Shown: positions 17,731-27,968, counted from the stretch's first letter. The stretch is DNA of 64,000 nt from Sphingobacterium siyangense (GCF_007830445.1 NZ_VLKR01000003.1:62001-126000), one strand, 5' to 3'. Translations and numbers: made by a program. The notes: generated by a model not told the origin, from the sequence alone.

Positions 17731-17874
17731 CTATATTTATTTATTCGAGTGCATTTTCAACGAGCAATCAATAGGCCCGTCACACTCAGTATATATTCTA
17801 ACTACTACAGCGCAATCAAATTTACATGAGCCAATGTGTGGCTATTGGATAATTTGATCGACAGCTTTAAGGTT

Positions 17875-19020
17875 CTATGCAACCGTTACTGCTTTGATAT
17901 GTGCTTTCAATGCCGATAAAAACTGATCAGCATGATCTTTCGTAATATTCAAAGCAGGCAACAAGCGAATCACAAAAGGCTTAGCCTCCCCTGTAAAGAT
18001 ACGGTTCTTTACCAAGAGATCTTTCTTCACATGGGCCAAAGATTCAGGTAGTTCTATACCGATCATTAATCCTCGGCCTCTCACTTCGACAATTTCCTCG
18101 ATTTGCTTAAGCTCATCAATAAGATATTGTCCGACTTGAGCCGCATTCTCCATCAGTTTATCTTGTTGGATAATCTCCAATACAGCCAGTGCGGCAGCAC
18201 ATGCGAGATGATTGCCACCAAATGTCGTCCCCAAACTCCCGTAAGTCGCTTTAAATTTGGGCGATATACTGATTGCACCAATTGGAAAACCATTGCCCAT
18301 ACCTTTTGCCATCGTGTAAATATCGGCTTCAACGCCTGAATAGTCCTGCGCATAGAATAAGCCTGTTCTTCCATACCCACATTGCACTTCGTCCGCAATA
18401 AACACAGCATTATATTGATCACAAAGAGAGCGAATCAACTGAAGAAACGATACTGACGCTTCTCTGATTCCACCTACGCCCTGGATACTTTCTACGATAA
18501 CAGATGAAATTTCATTACCATATGATGCGAAAGCCTCAGTCAAAGCCGCTTCATCATTGAAAGGAAGAAATACAATATTATCGGTCTCGTTGACGGGAGC
18601 CACGATACTCGGGTTATCTGTTGCCGCTACGGCCAATGAGGTTCTTCCATGAAACGCTTTTGAAAACGCTATGACTTTTTTTCGCTTATTGTAAAAAGAT
18701 GCCAGCTTCAATGCGTTTTCATTTGCTTCCGCGCCAGAATTGCAAAGAAATAAATCATAATCAACCTTTCCCGAAACTTCCCCTAACAATCGGGCAAGTT
18801 CACGCTGAATTGGAATCTCGACAGAGTTGGAATAGAACCCAATACGGTTCAATTGTTCTGTGATGCGTTGTACATAATGTGGGTGCGTGTGTCCGATCGA
18901 TATCACAGCATGGCCACCATACAAGTCCAAGTAAGCATTTCCTTCGGCATCCCACACCGTTGATCCATTAGCCTTTACTATGTTAATGGGATTAATGGGA
19001 TAAACATCAAATGGTTTCAT
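17875..19020 (-). CDS. argD: Acylornithine aminotransferase
   Basis: 381 residues, class III PLP aminotransferase: GAEANENALK (96-105), Asp210-Glu211 (IADEVQCG) and the PLP lysine Lys239 in YTMAKGMGNG. Transfers an amino group from glutamate to N-acylglutamate semialdehyde. First gene of the arginine cluster, 144 bases before argF'. TATATTTG on the minus strand at 19088-19095 matches the -7 promoter element, 68 bases ahead of the start, though no matching -33 was found. The expected argC, argG and argH are not in the window. Confidence 0.9.
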   Translation of the reverse strand: MKPFDVYPINPINIVKANGSTVWDAEGNAYLDLYGGHAVISIGHTHPHYVQRITEQLNRIGFYSNSVEIPIQRELARLLGEVSGKVDYDLFLCNSGAEANENALKLASFYNKRKKVIAFSKAFHGRTSLAVAATDNPSIVAPVNETDNIVFLPFNDEAALTEAFASYGNEISSVIVESIQGVGGIREASVSFLQLIRSLCDQYNAVFIADEVQCGYGRTGLFYAQDYSGVEADIYTMAKGMGNGFPIGAISISPKFKATYGSLGTTFGGNHLACAAALAVLEIIQQDKLMENAAQVGQYLIDELKQIEEIVEVRGRGLMIGIELPESLAHVKKDLLVKNRIFTGEAKPFVIRLLPALNITKDHADQFLSALKAHIKAVTVA

Positions 19021-19127
19021 CTTAATGAATTATAGATTGATAAACGAAATAGCTAGTAATAGAAAAAGCTATCAGATTTTAGCAATACAAATATATTAGT
19101 TATAACGGTAGGAATGGTCATAAAATA

Positions 19128-19158
19128 AAAAAAGTCCCCTTAAAAAGAGGACTTTTTT
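19128..19158 (-). terminator. Terminator of the ribosomal protein operon
   Basis: Hairpin aaaaaagtcc (19128-19137) / ggactttttt (19149-19158) with an 11-nt loop, giving a T-run on the minus strand 20 bases after the rplQ stop codon. It marks the end of the S10-spc-alpha cluster. Confidence 0.8.
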
Positions 19159-19177
19159 ATGCTAGATCAGAAGAAGA

Positions 19178-19681
19178 CTATTCTCCGTCTACTTTTTCTT
19201 CACCTTCTACTTCAGCTTTAACTTCTGCAGGAGCTTCAGTTTCAGCAGTAGTAGCTTTTTTAGCACCACCACGACGACGAGTAGCTTTTTTCTCAGCAGC
19301 AGCAGCTTTTTTACCGTAGATTTCGTTGTAATCAACTAGTTCGATGAAAGCCATTTCCGCGTTATCACCTAAACGGTTTTCCATTTTAATGATACGAGTG
19401 TAACCACCTGGACGGTTAGCTACTTTTTCAGAAATTTCGCGGAATAAGATAGAAACAGCGTCTTTATCTTTCAAATAAGCGAATACTGTACGACGAGAGT
19501 GTGTTGTGTCGTTTTTAGATTTAGTAATCAAAGGCTCAACATACGTACGTAAAGCTTTAGCTTTAGCCAAAGTAGTTGTAATACGTTTGTGTAGGATTAA
19601 TGATGTTGCCATGTTAGCCAACATTGCTTTTCTATGGCTATCCGTACGGCCTAAGTGATTTACTTTTTTTCCGTGTCTCAT
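19178..19681 (-). CDS. rplQ: 50S ribosomal protein L17
   Basis: 167 residues. The core ([20 protein letters not shown] opening, then VEPLITKSK) is the standard L17 fold near the peptide exit tunnel. After about residue 120 there is a roughly 45-residue low-complexity tail rich in Ala, Glu and Lys ([20 protein letters not shown] and beyond), a lineage-typical extension absent from the about 127-residue E. coli protein. Last gene of the cluster, downstream of rpoA. Confidence 0.97.
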   Translation of the reverse strand: MRHGKKVNHLGRTDSHRKAMLANMATSLILHKRITTTLAKAKALRTYVEPLITKSKNDTTHSRRTVFAYLKDKDAVSILFREISEKVANRPGGYTRIIKMENRLGDNAEMAFIELVDYNEIYGKKAAAAEKKATRRRGGAKKATTAETEAPAEVKAEVEGEEKVDGE

Positions 19682-19789
19682 TTTGATTTTATTATACTAA
19701 TCGTACCGTTTTTGTATATGTCATTTATGTGAACATCACATATCCAGACAGCCAAAAGGAATTACGACTAGTGGTCGCTTAATAAATTA

Positions 19790-20782
19790 TTATTCTTCGT
19801 CTAATTTGTATTTTGCCAAGTTCATTCCGAATGATAAACCTTTCGATTTAACCAATTCTTGGATTTCACTTAACGATTTTTTACCGAAGTTTCTGAATTT
19901 CAACATATCAGCTACGTCATAAGTTACTAACTCAGCCAATGTGCGAATATCCGCAGCTTTCAAACAGTTCAATGCGCGAACTGAAAGATCAAGATCTACT
20001 AATTCTGTTTTCAAGATCTTACGCATATGTAAGATTTCTTCATCAACAACTTTAGTTTCTTCTTTCGTTTGAGACTCAAGAAGCATATTCTCATCAGAGA
20101 ATAAAATAAAGTGTTGAATTAAGATCTTAGCAGCTTCTTTCAAAGCTTCTTCGGGGTGAATTGAGCCATCAGTAGAGATATCCAACAACAATTTCTCGTA
20201 GTCAGTCTTTTGCTCTACACGGTAATTCTCAATGGTATATTTAACATTCTTGATCGGAGTAAAGATCGAATCGATTGCGATAACACCTACTGGAGCATCA
20301 ACAACTTTATTCTCATCAGCATTTACGTATCCACGACCTTTGGCAATACTCAATTCCAATTCAATTGTCACTGAATTATCCATGTTACAGATTACCATGT
20401 CTGGGTTTAAGACCGTAAAGTTATTAGAGAATTTTGTGATATCACCAGCTAAGAATTGCTCTTGACCATTGATTACTACAAATACCTTTTCGTTGTCACC
20501 AATCTCACCTGTTTTTTTGAAACGAATTTGTTTCAAGTTCAAGATAATTTCAGTTACGTCTTCAACAACACCTTTGATCGTTGAAAATTCGTGCGAAACG
20601 CCAGAAAACCTTATCGACGTAATTGCATATCCTTCTAAAGAGGACAATAGAATACGGCGCAAAGCATTACCAATGGTTACACCAAAACCAGGCTCCAATG
20701 GACGAAATTCAAACGTACCATCAAAATCCGTAGATTTTTGCATGATAACTTTATCCGGTCTTTGAAATGCTAAAATTGCCAT
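19790..20782 (-). CDS. rpoA: DNA-directed RNA polymerase subunit alpha
   Basis: 330 residues. The N-terminal assembly domain includes [16 protein letters not shown]; the C-terminal domain (about 255-320) has the [21 protein letters not shown] and [12 protein letters not shown] segments that contact DNA and activators. Two copies nucleate RNA polymerase assembly. Between rpsD (96-base gap) and rplQ, the conserved alpha-operon order. Confidence 0.98.
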   Translation of the reverse strand: MAILAFQRPDKVIMQKSTDFDGTFEFRPLEPGFGVTIGNALRRILLSSLEGYAITSIRFSGVSHEFSTIKGVVEDVTEIILNLKQIRFKKTGEIGDNEKVFVVINGQEQFLAGDITKFSNNFTVLNPDMVICNMDNSVTIELELSIAKGRGYVNADENKVVDAPVGVIAIDSIFTPIKNVKYTIENYRVEQKTDYEKLLLDISTDGSIHPEEALKEAAKILIQHFILFSDENMLLESQTKEETKVVDEEILHMRKILKTELVDLDLSVRALNCLKAADIRTLAELVTYDVADMLKFRNFGKKSLSEIQELVKSKGLSFGMNLAKYKLDEE

Positions 20783-20878
20783 TTATTTTCTTTTAATGTT
20801 TTATTTGTAATAATAATTGTAATACAACAGAAGATGCATACCCCAAAAATTGGACTATGCATTCTTCTATTTTATTTA

Positions 20879-21487
20879 TTATTTAGAGTATAACTCAACG
20901 ATTAAGTTCTCTTTGATGTTTTCAGGAATGTCAGCTCTTTCTGGATAGCTTAAGAAAGTACCTGTCAATTCTTTCGCATTCCACTCTAACCAAGAAAATT
21001 TGTTTACAGTACGACCTGCAACTGAATTTGTGATGGCTTCAAGTGTTTGAGAACGTTCACGAACTGCTACAACGTCACCTGGACGCAAGCTATATGATGG
21101 AATGTTAACAACTTCGCCGTTAACAGTAACGTGTTTATGGGATACCAACTGACGAGCAGCGGCACGAGAAGTAGCGATACCTAAACGGTAAACTACGTTA
21201 TCCAAGCGAGCTTCTAACAATTTCAAGAAGATCTCACCTGTAATACCTTGTTTAGAGGCAGCTTTAACAAATAAGTTTGAGAACTGACGCTCCAATACAC
21301 CGTAAGTGTATTTTGCTTTTTGTTTTTCTAACAACTGAATAGCATATTCAGATTGTTTACCTCTGCGTTTAGAAGCTCCATGTTGTCCAGGAGGGTAATT
21401 TTTCTTTTCTAACGCTTTATCTGGGCCGAAGATCGGCTCTCTAAATTTACGGGCAATTTTGGACTTAGGTCCTGTATATCTAGCCAT
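20879..21487 (-). CDS. rpsD: 30S ribosomal protein S4
   Basis: 202 residues, normal length. Opens [18 protein letters not shown], contains the PPGQHG motif and the S4 RNA-binding domain ([23 protein letters not shown]). A primary 16S rRNA binder and, in other bacteria, the autogenous repressor of the alpha operon. Preceded by a 60-base gap after rpsK. Confidence 0.98.
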   Translation of the reverse strand: MARYTGPKSKIARKFREPIFGPDKALEKKNYPPGQHGASKRRGKQSEYAIQLLEKQKAKYTYGVLERQFSNLFVKAASKQGITGEIFLKLLEARLDNVVYRLGIATSRAAARQLVSHKHVTVNGEVVNIPSYSLRPGDVVAVRERSQTLEAITNSVAGRTVNKFSWLEWNAKELTGTFLSYPERADIPENIKENLIVELYSK

Positions 21488-21547
21488 TTTCTTTTACAAT
21501 TAAAGTATCTATCAGCCTATAGCCGATGAATCTTATCTTTAAATTAA

Positions 21548-21937
21548 TTAAACTCTTCTGCGTTTTGGAGGACGACAACCGTTGTGAGGAAGTGGAGTGA
21601 TATCTTTGATAGTAGTCACATCGATTCCTACTGTTTGCAATGTTCTGATTGCCGATTCACGACCAGCACCAGGTCCTTTAACAAACACTTCAACTTTACG
21701 TAAACCCAAGTCGTGAGCAACTTTTCCACAGTCTTGTGCAGCTTGACCAGCAGCGTATGGAGTGTTCTTTTTAGAACCACGGAAACCCATTTTACCAGCA
21801 CTAGACCAAGAAATAGTTTGACCTTGATTATTTGTCAAAGTTACAATGATATTGTTAAACGTTGCGTTAATGTGAGCCTGACCTACAGGTTCGATAACAA
21901 CGATACGCTTTTTTGCAGCTTTTTTAGTTTTAGCCAT
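21548..21937 (-). CDS. rpsK: 30S ribosomal protein S11
   Basis: 129 residues. [22 protein letters not shown] and the C-terminal [15 protein letters not shown] are diagnostic of S11, which lies on the 30S platform near the Shine-Dalgarno helix. The Lys-rich N-terminus ([12 protein letters not shown]) is usual. 10 bases after rpsM. Confidence 0.98.
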   Translation of the reverse strand: MAKTKKAAKKRIVVIEPVGQAHINATFNNIIVTLTNNQGQTISWSSAGKMGFRGSKKNTPYAAGQAAQDCGKVAHDLGLRKVEVFVKGPGAGRESAIRTLQTVGIDVTTIKDITPLPHNGCRPPKRRRV

Positions 21938-21947
21938 TTCTTATTTA

Positions 21948-22325
21948 TTATTTAGTAGCTTTTTTCTTGTTTGCAACTGTCTTACGTTTACCTTTACGAG
22001 TACGTGAGTTGTTTTTAGTACGTTGACCACGAACTGGTAAGTGTTTACGGTGACGCAATCCACGGTAACAACCGATATCCATTAAACGTTTGATGTTTAA
22101 TTGAATTTCAGAACGCAATGCACCTTCCACTTTCAATTCGTCGTTAATGATGGTACGAATTGCTGCCAATTGCTCATCATTCCACTCTTGTACCTTCACA
22201 TCTTCGCTGATACCAGCTTTTTCCAAGATATATTCAGCTCTTGTACGACCGATACCAAAAATATAGGTAAGGCCGATCACACCTCTTTTGTTTTTAGGTA
22301 AATCAATACCTGCTATCCTTGCCAT
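21948..22325 (-). CDS. rpsM: 30S ribosomal protein S13
   Basis: 125 residues. [14 protein letters not shown] opening, helix-hairpin-helix [11 protein letters not shown], and the basic tail [19 protein letters not shown] that reaches the P-site tRNA. Normal length. 30 bases after rpmJ. Confidence 0.98.
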   Translation of the reverse strand: MARIAGIDLPKNKRGVIGLTYIFGIGRTRAEYILEKAGISEDVKVQEWNDEQLAAIRTIINDELKVEGALRSEIQLNIKRLMDIGCYRGLRHRKHLPVRGQRTKNNSRTRKGKRKTVANKKKATK

Positions 22326-22355
22326 ATAATATTAAGCTATTATTTTTTTAATGAA

Positions 22356-22472
22356 TTAACCCTGACGTTGTTTAAACTTTGGGTTCTTTTTGTTGATTAC
22401 AAAAACTTTACCTTTACGACGGATGATCTTACAGTCCGCGCTACGTTTTTTTATTGATGCTCTTACTTTCAT
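22356..22472 (-). CDS. rpmJ: 50S ribosomal protein L36, zinc-free form
   Basis: 38 residues, beginning [15 protein letters not shown] and ending NPKFKQRQG. Of the Cys-Cys-Cys-His zinc ligands of the classical protein only one Cys (residue 14) remains; the other positions are Ser/Ala, Asn and Phe, so it cannot form the zinc ribbon. This C-minus L36 is the usual form in Bacteroidota. Located between infA and rpsM as in the conserved order. Confidence 0.95.
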   Translation of the reverse strand: MKVRASIKKRSADCKIIRRKGKVFVINKKNPKFKQRQG

Positions 22473-22517
22473 GATATTTATTTTTTCAAAAGCTTGCGCT
22501 AATACAAGGGCTTACAG

Positions 22518-22736
22518 CTATTTATAGCGATAAGTAATCCTTCCTTTAGTCAAATCATACGGAGACATTTCCAATTTAACTTTATCACCAGGTAAAATTT
22601 TGATATAGTGCATGCGCATTTTACCAGAAATATGGGCAATGATTTCATGTCCATTTTCCAACTCTACCCTAAACATAGCATTAGAAAGTGCCTCTCTAAT
22701 TATACCGTCTTGTTCTATTGAGGCTTGTTTAGCCAT
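22518..22736 (-). CDS. infA: Translation initiation factor IF-1
   Basis: 72 residues, single S1/OB-fold domain: [20 protein letters not shown], then [17 protein letters not shown] and [11 protein letters not shown]. Binds the 30S A site with IF-2 and IF-3. Follows map by 74 bases and precedes rpmJ by 45. Confidence 0.97.
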   Translation of the reverse strand: MAKQASIEQDGIIREALSNAMFRVELENGHEIIAHISGKMRMHYIKILPGDKVKLEMSPYDLTKGRITYRYK

Positions 22737-22810
22737 ATATTCTCGATTAAATTTAATTTAAAAGCCTGCGAACAGGAGTGCAAAGATAAATAAAAATAAT
22801 TGAAAACCAA

Positions 22811-23593
22811 CTACTTTTTGTTCAAAACTTTCTCTACATGTTCGAATGTCAGCAACACATCTGGTTCTCCTTTTCGGATTGCAACCATCTGTTCGAAGTG
22901 CGCCGATAATTTCCCATCCACTGTACTTACTGTCCAACCATCATCCCAAAAACGAACACCCGCACGCCCCGCATTGATCATCGGTTCGATACAAATAACC
23001 AAACCTTCTTCCAATTTAGGACCAGCACCTCGTTTTCCATAATTAGGAACCTCAGGTTTTTCATGTAAGTGATAACCAACTCCGTGTCCAACCAGCTCGC
23101 GAACAATTCCGAATCCGAATTTGCTCACATACTCCTGAACAGCTGAAGAAATATCCCCAACACGTTTACCAGCCACCGCCTGTTCAACACCTTTGTACAA
23201 TGATTCCTTTGTTACATCCAATAACAACTGTGCTTCCTCAGATATTTCACCTACACCAAAGGTGTATGCGGAATCACTGATAAAGCCGTTCAGATTGACA
23301 CCACCATCGACCGAAACAAGATCTCCATCTTTAATTTCATAATCACTTGGAAAGCCGTGTACAATTTGATCGTTGACAGATATACACAAAGAATATGGAA
23401 ATCCCTGATAATTTAAGAACGCAGGCGTCCCGCCGTTATCATGAATATACTCATAAGCTAATTTATCAAGAGATATAGTCTTTACCCCAGGTTTAATCAC
23501 TTTTGCGATTTCACCAAGCAATTGCGAAAGCACATCTGCTGACTTCCGCAATTGCTCTATATCTTCTGCTGACTTATAAAATACTTTAGACAT
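22811..23593 (-). CDS. map: Type I methionine aminopeptidase
   Basis: 260 residues. Removes the initiator Met from nascent proteins using two metal ions. Metal and substrate segments visible: DGDLVSVDGGVNLNGFISDSA (first Asp ligands), GHGVGYHLHEKPEVPNYG (His) and GLVICIEPMI (Glu). Normal length. It starts 9 bases after secY, the conserved Bacteroidota order secY-map-infA. Confidence 0.96.
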   Translation of the reverse strand: MSKVFYKSAEDIEQLRKSADVLSQLLGEIAKVIKPGVKTISLDKLAYEYIHDNGGTPAFLNYQGFPYSLCISVNDQIVHGFPSDYEIKDGDLVSVDGGVNLNGFISDSAYTFGVGEISEEAQLLLDVTKESLYKGVEQAVAGKRVGDISSAVQEYVSKFGFGIVRELVGHGVGYHLHEKPEVPNYGKRGAGPKLEEGLVICIEPMINAGRAGVRFWDDGWTVSTVDGKLSAHFEQMVAIRKGEPDVLLTFEHVEKVLNKK

Positions 23594-23602
23594 CTAAAGA
23601 AA

Positions 23603-24940
23603 TTAAATTGCCGAATGATCCATTCCCTCAACAGACGCGGCCGAACGACCTTTAATACGACCTGTTTTCATTAATCCATCGTAATGACGCATCAATAAAT
23701 GAGATTCGATCTGTTGCAAAGTATCCAACACCACACCTACTAAAATCAATAATGACGTACCACCGTAGAAGTGCGCAAATTGATTATTAATACCAAACAA
23801 ACTTGCAATAGCAGGTAGAATAGCAATGATCGCTAAGAAAATTGCACCTGGAAATGTAATATTTGATATTACGCGGTCTATAAAATTACTAGTTTCCAAT
23901 CCCGGTTTAATACCCGGTACAAAACCTCCGTTCTTCTTCATGTCGTCCGACATCTGTTGTGGGTTCACCATAATCGCTGTATAGAAAAACGTAAATGCGA
24001 TAATTAACACCGCAAATGTCACGTTATATGCTACAGACGTATAGTTACTCAACGAAGTCAAAAATTCCGACTGAAGATTTGGGAAGAACTGTCCTAAACT
24101 CATTGGCACAAACATGATTGCCTGCGCAAAAATGATAGGCATTACACCTGCAGCATTTACCTTTAACGGTATATACTGACGTACTCCACCGACTTGCTTG
24201 TTTCCAACGATTTTCTTCGCGTATTGTACAGGGATCTTACGAACACCTTGTACGATCAAGATCGTAAAGATCACAACAAAGAACAAAGCTACAAATTCAA
24301 GCAACAATGGAATTGGACCACCACCACCTTTCGCCATTCTAGAAACCCATTCCGCAGTGATACCACTTGGCAATTGAGCGATAATACCAGTCATGATGAT
24401 CAAAGAAATACCATTACCGATACCTTTATCAGTAATTTTTTCCCCTAACCACATCACAAATAAAGTACCGCCTGTCAAAACTATAGCAGTTAGAATAGTG
24501 AATAATGGGTCAGCTATTGTCTTAGCACTTGGCTCGATTTGAGTACGTACATAAGCAAAAGCCTGAAGCAAAGTAATCCCTAAAGTTAAATAGCGAGTAA
24601 TTTGATTCATTTTTTGACGACCACTTTCCCCTTCCTTCTGCATCTTTTGGAAGTAAGGAACCGCGATGCCCAGCAATTGAACAACAATGGATGCCGAGAT
24701 ATATGGCATTACCCCTAAAGCAAAGATAGCCGAACGAGAGAAAGATCCCCCCGCAAACATATCCAGTAAGCCCAATAAACCCTCTTTTTGACCAGAGGCC
24801 AAAGCATGAGGATTTACACCTGGTAATACCACGTGACATCCAATACGGTAAATCAAAAGAAAAAGTAAGGTATTTAGAATACGCGTACGTAAATCATCGA
24901 TTTTCCAAATATTGGTTAAGGTTGTGATTAGTTTCTTCAT
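23603..24940 (-). CDS. secY: Preprotein translocase subunit SecY
   Basis: 445 residues with ten transmembrane segments. Forms the protein-conducting channel with SecE and SecG. Seen: N-terminal RILNTLLFLLIYRIG with helix 1, the plug region GGSFSRSAIFALGVMPYISAS, the cytoplasmic loop VQYAKKIVGNKQVGG and the C-terminal GVVLDTLQQIESHLLMRHYDG. Begins 3 bases after rplO. Confidence 0.98.
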   Translation of the reverse strand: MKKLITTLTNIWKIDDLRTRILNTLLFLLIYRIGCHVVLPGVNPHALASGQKEGLLGLLDMFAGGSFSRSAIFALGVMPYISASIVVQLLGIAVPYFQKMQKEGESGRQKMNQITRYLTLGITLLQAFAYVRTQIEPSAKTIADPLFTILTAIVLTGGTLFVMWLGEKITDKGIGNGISLIIMTGIIAQLPSGITAEWVSRMAKGGGGPIPLLLEFVALFFVVIFTILIVQGVRKIPVQYAKKIVGNKQVGGVRQYIPLKVNAAGVMPIIFAQAIMFVPMSLGQFFPNLQSEFLTSLSNYTSVAYNVTFAVLIIAFTFFYTAIMVNPQQMSDDMKKNGGFVPGIKPGLETSNFIDRVISNITFPGAIFLAIIAILPAIASLFGINNQFAHFYGGTSLLILVGVVLDTLQQIESHLLMRHYDGLMKTGRIKGRSAASVEGMDHSAI

Positions 24941-24943
24941 TTA

Positions 24944-25390
24944 TTAAATTTTAACGATAGAACCGCCTGCAGCTTCAATAGCTTTTTGAGCAGAAGCAGT
25001 AAACGCGTGCGCTGTTACTTCAACTTTAGCTTTCAATTCACCGCGACCCAAGATTTTAACTTTGTCATTTTTAGACACTAAACCATGAGCTTTCAATGCG
25101 TCGAAATCTACAGCTGTTAAATTGTGTTTCTCGATCAACGCTTGTAAAGTATCTAGGTTTACACCATTGTACTCAACACGGTTGATGTTTTTGAAACCAA
25201 ATTTAGGCACACGACGTTGCAAAGGCATTTGACCACCTTCGAAACCGATTTTCGTAGAGTGACCTGAACGAGAACCAGCACCTTTGTGACCACGCGTTGA
25301 AGTACCACCACGACCAGAACCAGTACCACGGCCAATACGTTTGCTACTTTTTACTGCACCTTTTGCAGGTTTTAAATTACTTAAGTTCAT
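24944..25390 (-). CDS. rplO: 50S ribosomal protein L15
   Basis: 148 residues. Opens MNLSNLKPAKGAVKSSKRIG, has the Gly-rich RGTGSGRGGTSTRGHKGAGSR loop and ends AIEAAGGSIVKI. A late-assembly 23S-binding protein. About 120 bases separate it from rpmD, a stretch with no small gene or clear hairpin. Confidence 0.98.
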   Translation of the reverse strand: MNLSNLKPAKGAVKSSKRIGRGTGSGRGGTSTRGHKGAGSRSGHSTKIGFEGGQMPLQRRVPKFGFKNINRVEYNGVNLDTLQALIEKHNLTAVDFDALKAHGLVSKNDKVKILGRGELKAKVEVTAHAFTASAQKAIEAAGGSIVKI

Positions 25391-25509
25391 TTTTAAACTA
25401 AATTGTGCTAGCCCTTCGCTCTCACTAAACAGGTACTAGCGATTAAAAAATAATGATTATTAATAACAAGTAATGGAAGAAGCCCAAAGACCTCTTCCAT
25501 ATGCTAATA

Positions 25510-25689
25510 TTAAATAGTTTCGATAGCTACTAAATGGTTTACTTTACGTACCATTCCAATAATTGATGGAGTAGCTTCAACTTCTACTGAGTGGTTGATT
25601 CTTTTCAAACCCAATGCCTCAATAGTTTTCTTTTGGCGCTCGCTTCTGTCGATAACGCTCTTTATCTGGGTGATTTTGATTTTTGCCAT
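25510..25689 (-). CDS. rpmD: 50S ribosomal protein L30
   Basis: 59 residues: MAKIKITQIKSVIDRSERQK, then TIEALGLKRINHSVEVE and IIGMVRKVNHLVAIE. Normal length for bacterial L30. Lies 5 bases after rpsE in the usual spc order. Confidence 0.96.
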   Translation of the reverse strand: MAKIKITQIKSVIDRSERQKKTIEALGLKRINHSVEVEATPSIIGMVRKVNHLVAIETI

Positions 25690-25694
25690 GATAA

Positions 25695-26213
25695 TTAACC
25701 GTTAAATACTTTATTCAAATCGACACCGCGGTGTTGTGCTACTGTATACGCATCACGCATTTCTGCTAAAGCAGTTACAGTTGCTTTTACCACGTTGTGT
25801 GGGTTAGAAGAACCTAATGATTTAGCCAATACATCTTTAATACCAGCAGACTCCAATACTGCACGCATTGCACCACCTGCTAAAACTCCCGTACCACCTA
25901 CAGCTGGTTTAATCAAAACTGAACCACCAGAATATTTACCATATTGCGCGTGAGGAACAGTACCTTTGATAATAGGAACTTTTACCAAATTTTTCTTTGC
26001 GTCATCGATACCTTTCGTGATTGCTTCAGTTACCTCTTTAGCTTTACCTAAACCGTAACCTACGATACCGTTTTCATCACCTACTACAACAATTGCAGAG
26101 AAGCTGAAAGTACGACCACCTTTAGTAACTTTAGCTACACGTTGGATACTTACTAAGCGATCTTTTAATTCAATTTCGCTTGATTTTACTCTTTTTATAT
26201 TGCTTAATGCCAT
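25695..26213 (-). CDS. rpsE: 30S ribosomal protein S5
   Basis: 172 residues. The double-stranded RNA-binding-like N-terminus ([20 protein letters not shown]) carries the spectinomycin-loop region; the C-terminal domain has [16 protein letters not shown] and [13 protein letters not shown]. Contributes to decoding accuracy. 12 bases after rplR. Confidence 0.98.
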   Translation of the reverse strand: MALSNIKRVKSSEIELKDRLVSIQRVAKVTKGGRTFSFSAIVVVGDENGIVGYGLGKAKEVTEAITKGIDDAKKNLVKVPIIKGTVPHAQYGKYSGGSVLIKPAVGGTGVLAGGAMRAVLESAGIKDVLAKSLGSSNPHNVVKATVTALAEMRDAYTVAQHRGVDLNKVFNG

Positions 26214-26225
26214 TTCTTTCTATGA

Positions 26226-26579
26226 TTAAAAGTCTAAACCGCCTTCGCGAGCACCTTCAGCCAAAGATTTGATACGGCCATGGTATAAGTACCCATTACG
26301 GTCAAAAACTACTTTATTAATACCTGCTGCTACTGCTTTTTCAGCCACCAATTTACCTACAGCTTTAGATTGATCAACCTTGTTACCAGATGCAACAAAC
26401 TCTTTTGACAAGCTAGATGCAGCAACTAATGTTTTACCTGCATTGTCATCAATGATTTGCGCATAGATACCTTTGTTACTTCTAAAAACCGATAAACGTG
26501 GACGTTCAGACGTTCCAGCAAGGTTTTTTCTGATTCCTTTTTTGATTCTCTCTCTACGAGATGCTTTTTGTCCTGCCAT
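26226..26579 (-). CDS. rplR: 50S ribosomal protein L18
   Basis: 117 residues. [22 protein letters not shown] opening, [16 protein letters not shown] and the C-terminal [21 protein letters not shown]. Binds 5S rRNA with L5. 5 bases after rplF. Confidence 0.98.
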   Translation of the reverse strand: MAGQKASRRERIKKGIRKNLAGTSERPRLSVFRSNKGIYAQIIDDNAGKTLVAASSLSKEFVASGNKVDQSKAVGKLVAEKAVAAGINKVVFDRNGYLYHGRIKSLAEGAREGGLDF

Positions 26580-26584
26580 GATTA

Positions 26585-27139
26585 TTATTTTTTAGCTGAT
26601 TTACCTGCTTTTCTTCTCAATACTTCACCTGCAAACTTAACACCTTTTCCTTTGTAAGGTTCTGGTTTACGGAAGCCACGGATTTTAGCCGCTACCTGAC
26701 CGATCAATTGTTTGTCAGCACACTCTAAAGTGATTGTAGGGTTTTTACCTTTGTCAGCAGTAGTTGATACTTTAACCTCGTTTGGCAATACAAAAACAAT
26801 CTGGTGAGAGAAACCTAAAGTTAACTCTAATACATTACCAGTACTTGAAGCACGGTAACCTACACCGACTAACTCTTGCGTAGTTTTGTAACCTTCAGTC
26901 ACACCGTGAACCATGTTAGCCAACAGGGAGCGGTATAGACCGTGTAATGCTTTGTGTTTCTTTTGATCAGTTGGACGTGTTACAACGATATTGCCCTCTT
27001 CTTGAGCAATCGTGATGTCACGGTCAACTTGTTGTGTTAATTCGCCTTTAGGACCTTTTACTGAAACTAAGTTTTTGTCCGAAATAGTAACAGTTACCCC
27101 AGCAGGGATAGCGATAGGCGCTTTTCCAATTCTTGACAT
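26585..27139 (-). CDS. rplF: 50S ribosomal protein L6
   Basis: 184 residues with the two L6 repeats: [17 protein letters not shown] at the start and the C-terminal [18 protein letters not shown] signature. Lies near the factor-binding centre. 21 bases after rpsH. Confidence 0.98.
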   Translation of the reverse strand: MSRIGKAPIAIPAGVTVTISDKNLVSVKGPKGELTQQVDRDITIAQEEGNIVVTRPTDQKKHKALHGLYRSLLANMVHGVTEGYKTTQELVGVGYRASSTGNVLELTLGFSHQIVFVLPNEVKVSTTADKGKNPTITLECADKQLIGQVAAKIRGFRKPEPYKGKGVKFAGEVLRRKAGKSAKK

Positions 27140-27160
27140 TTCTTTGTGCTTTTACCTAGA

Positions 27161-27559
27161 TTAATAAACGTAACATAAAACTTCACCACCAACATTTTGA
27201 AGTCTAGCTTCTTTATCTGTCATTACACCTTTCGATGTTGACAAGATAGCAATACCTAAACCGTTCAAAACACGAGGCATAGTATCAACGCTTGCATACT
27301 TTCTTAAACCAGGTTTACTCACACGTGTCAACGTACGAATAGCCGGAATTTTGCTAATTGGATTATATTTCAATGCGATTTTGATCGTACCCTGTACGCC
27401 ATTCTCATCGAATTTGTAATTAGCAATGTAACCTTTATCAAAAAGAACTTTAGTGATCTCTTTTTTTAGGTTCGATGCAGGAATTTCAACAACCCTGTGG
27501 TTGGCCTTGATGGCATTCCTTACTCGTGTAAGGTAATCCGCAATTGGATCTGTAGTCAT
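27161..27559 (-). CDS. rpsH: 30S ribosomal protein S8
   Basis: 132 residues. MTTDPIADYLTRVRNA opening and the GLGIAILSTSKGVMTDKEAR signature. A primary 16S binder and, in E. coli, the repressor of the spc operon. The 139-base gap before it, containing a terminator-like hairpin, is the largest inside this part of the cluster and is a plausible site for such control. Confidence 0.98.
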   Translation of the reverse strand: MTTDPIADYLTRVRNAIKANHRVVEIPASNLKKEITKVLFDKGYIANYKFDENGVQGTIKIALKYNPISKIPAIRTLTRVSKPGLRKYASVDTMPRVLNGLGIAILSTSKGVMTDKEARLQNVGGEVLCYVY

Positions 27560-27645
27560 TATATATGAAAATTTGTGACAGCGGTTTCCCTCCCAACCAT
27601 TGGTATGGGACCTTCTATCTGTTAAACAATTTTAAAATGCAAAAA

Positions 27646-27675
27646 CCCCGGCAATCCTCAGTTGAATTGCCCGGG
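27646..27675 (-). promoter_or_regulatory. Terminator-like hairpin inside the ribosomal operon (candidate attenuator)
   Basis: Between rpsN and rpsH. Arms 27646-27655 and 27666-27675 (ccccggcaat / attgcccggg, one mismatch) with a 10-nt loop; on the minus strand the GC-rich stem is followed at once by TTTTTGC. Shape and T-run are those of an intrinsic terminator. Since essential genes lie downstream, partial termination or regulated read-through is inferred. Confidence 0.55.
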
Positions 27676-27698
27676 CAAAATTAAGTATTTTTTTTTAA

Positions 27699-27968
27699 TT
27701 ACCAAGAAGCTTTTTTCACCCCTGGGATTTTGCCATCTAAAGCCATCTCACGGAAAGTCACACGAGAGATACCGAATTGACGCATATATCCTTTAGGACG
27801 GCCAGTCAATTTACAACGATTGTGTAAACGTACTGGAGAAGCATTTTTAGGTAATTTATCTAATGCAACGTAATCGCCAGCAGCTTTTAATTCTGCACGT
27901 TTTGCCGCATATTTAGCTACCAATTTAGCGCGTTTTACTTCGCGTGCTTTTAATCCTTCTTTAGCCAT
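27699..27968 (-). CDS. rpsN: 30S ribosomal protein S14, zinc-free form
   Basis: 89 residues, the long C-minus type: the CxxC pairs of the zinc form are absent and only one Cys remains ([12 protein letters not shown]). Opens [16 protein letters not shown]. Binds 16S rRNA in the 30S head. Overlaps the end of rplE by 8 bases, so likely translationally coupled. Confidence 0.97.
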   Translation of the reverse strand: MAKEGLKAREVKRAKLVAKYAAKRAELKAAGDYVALDKLPKNASPVRLHNRCKLTGRPKGYMRQFGISRVTFREMALDGKIPGVKKASW

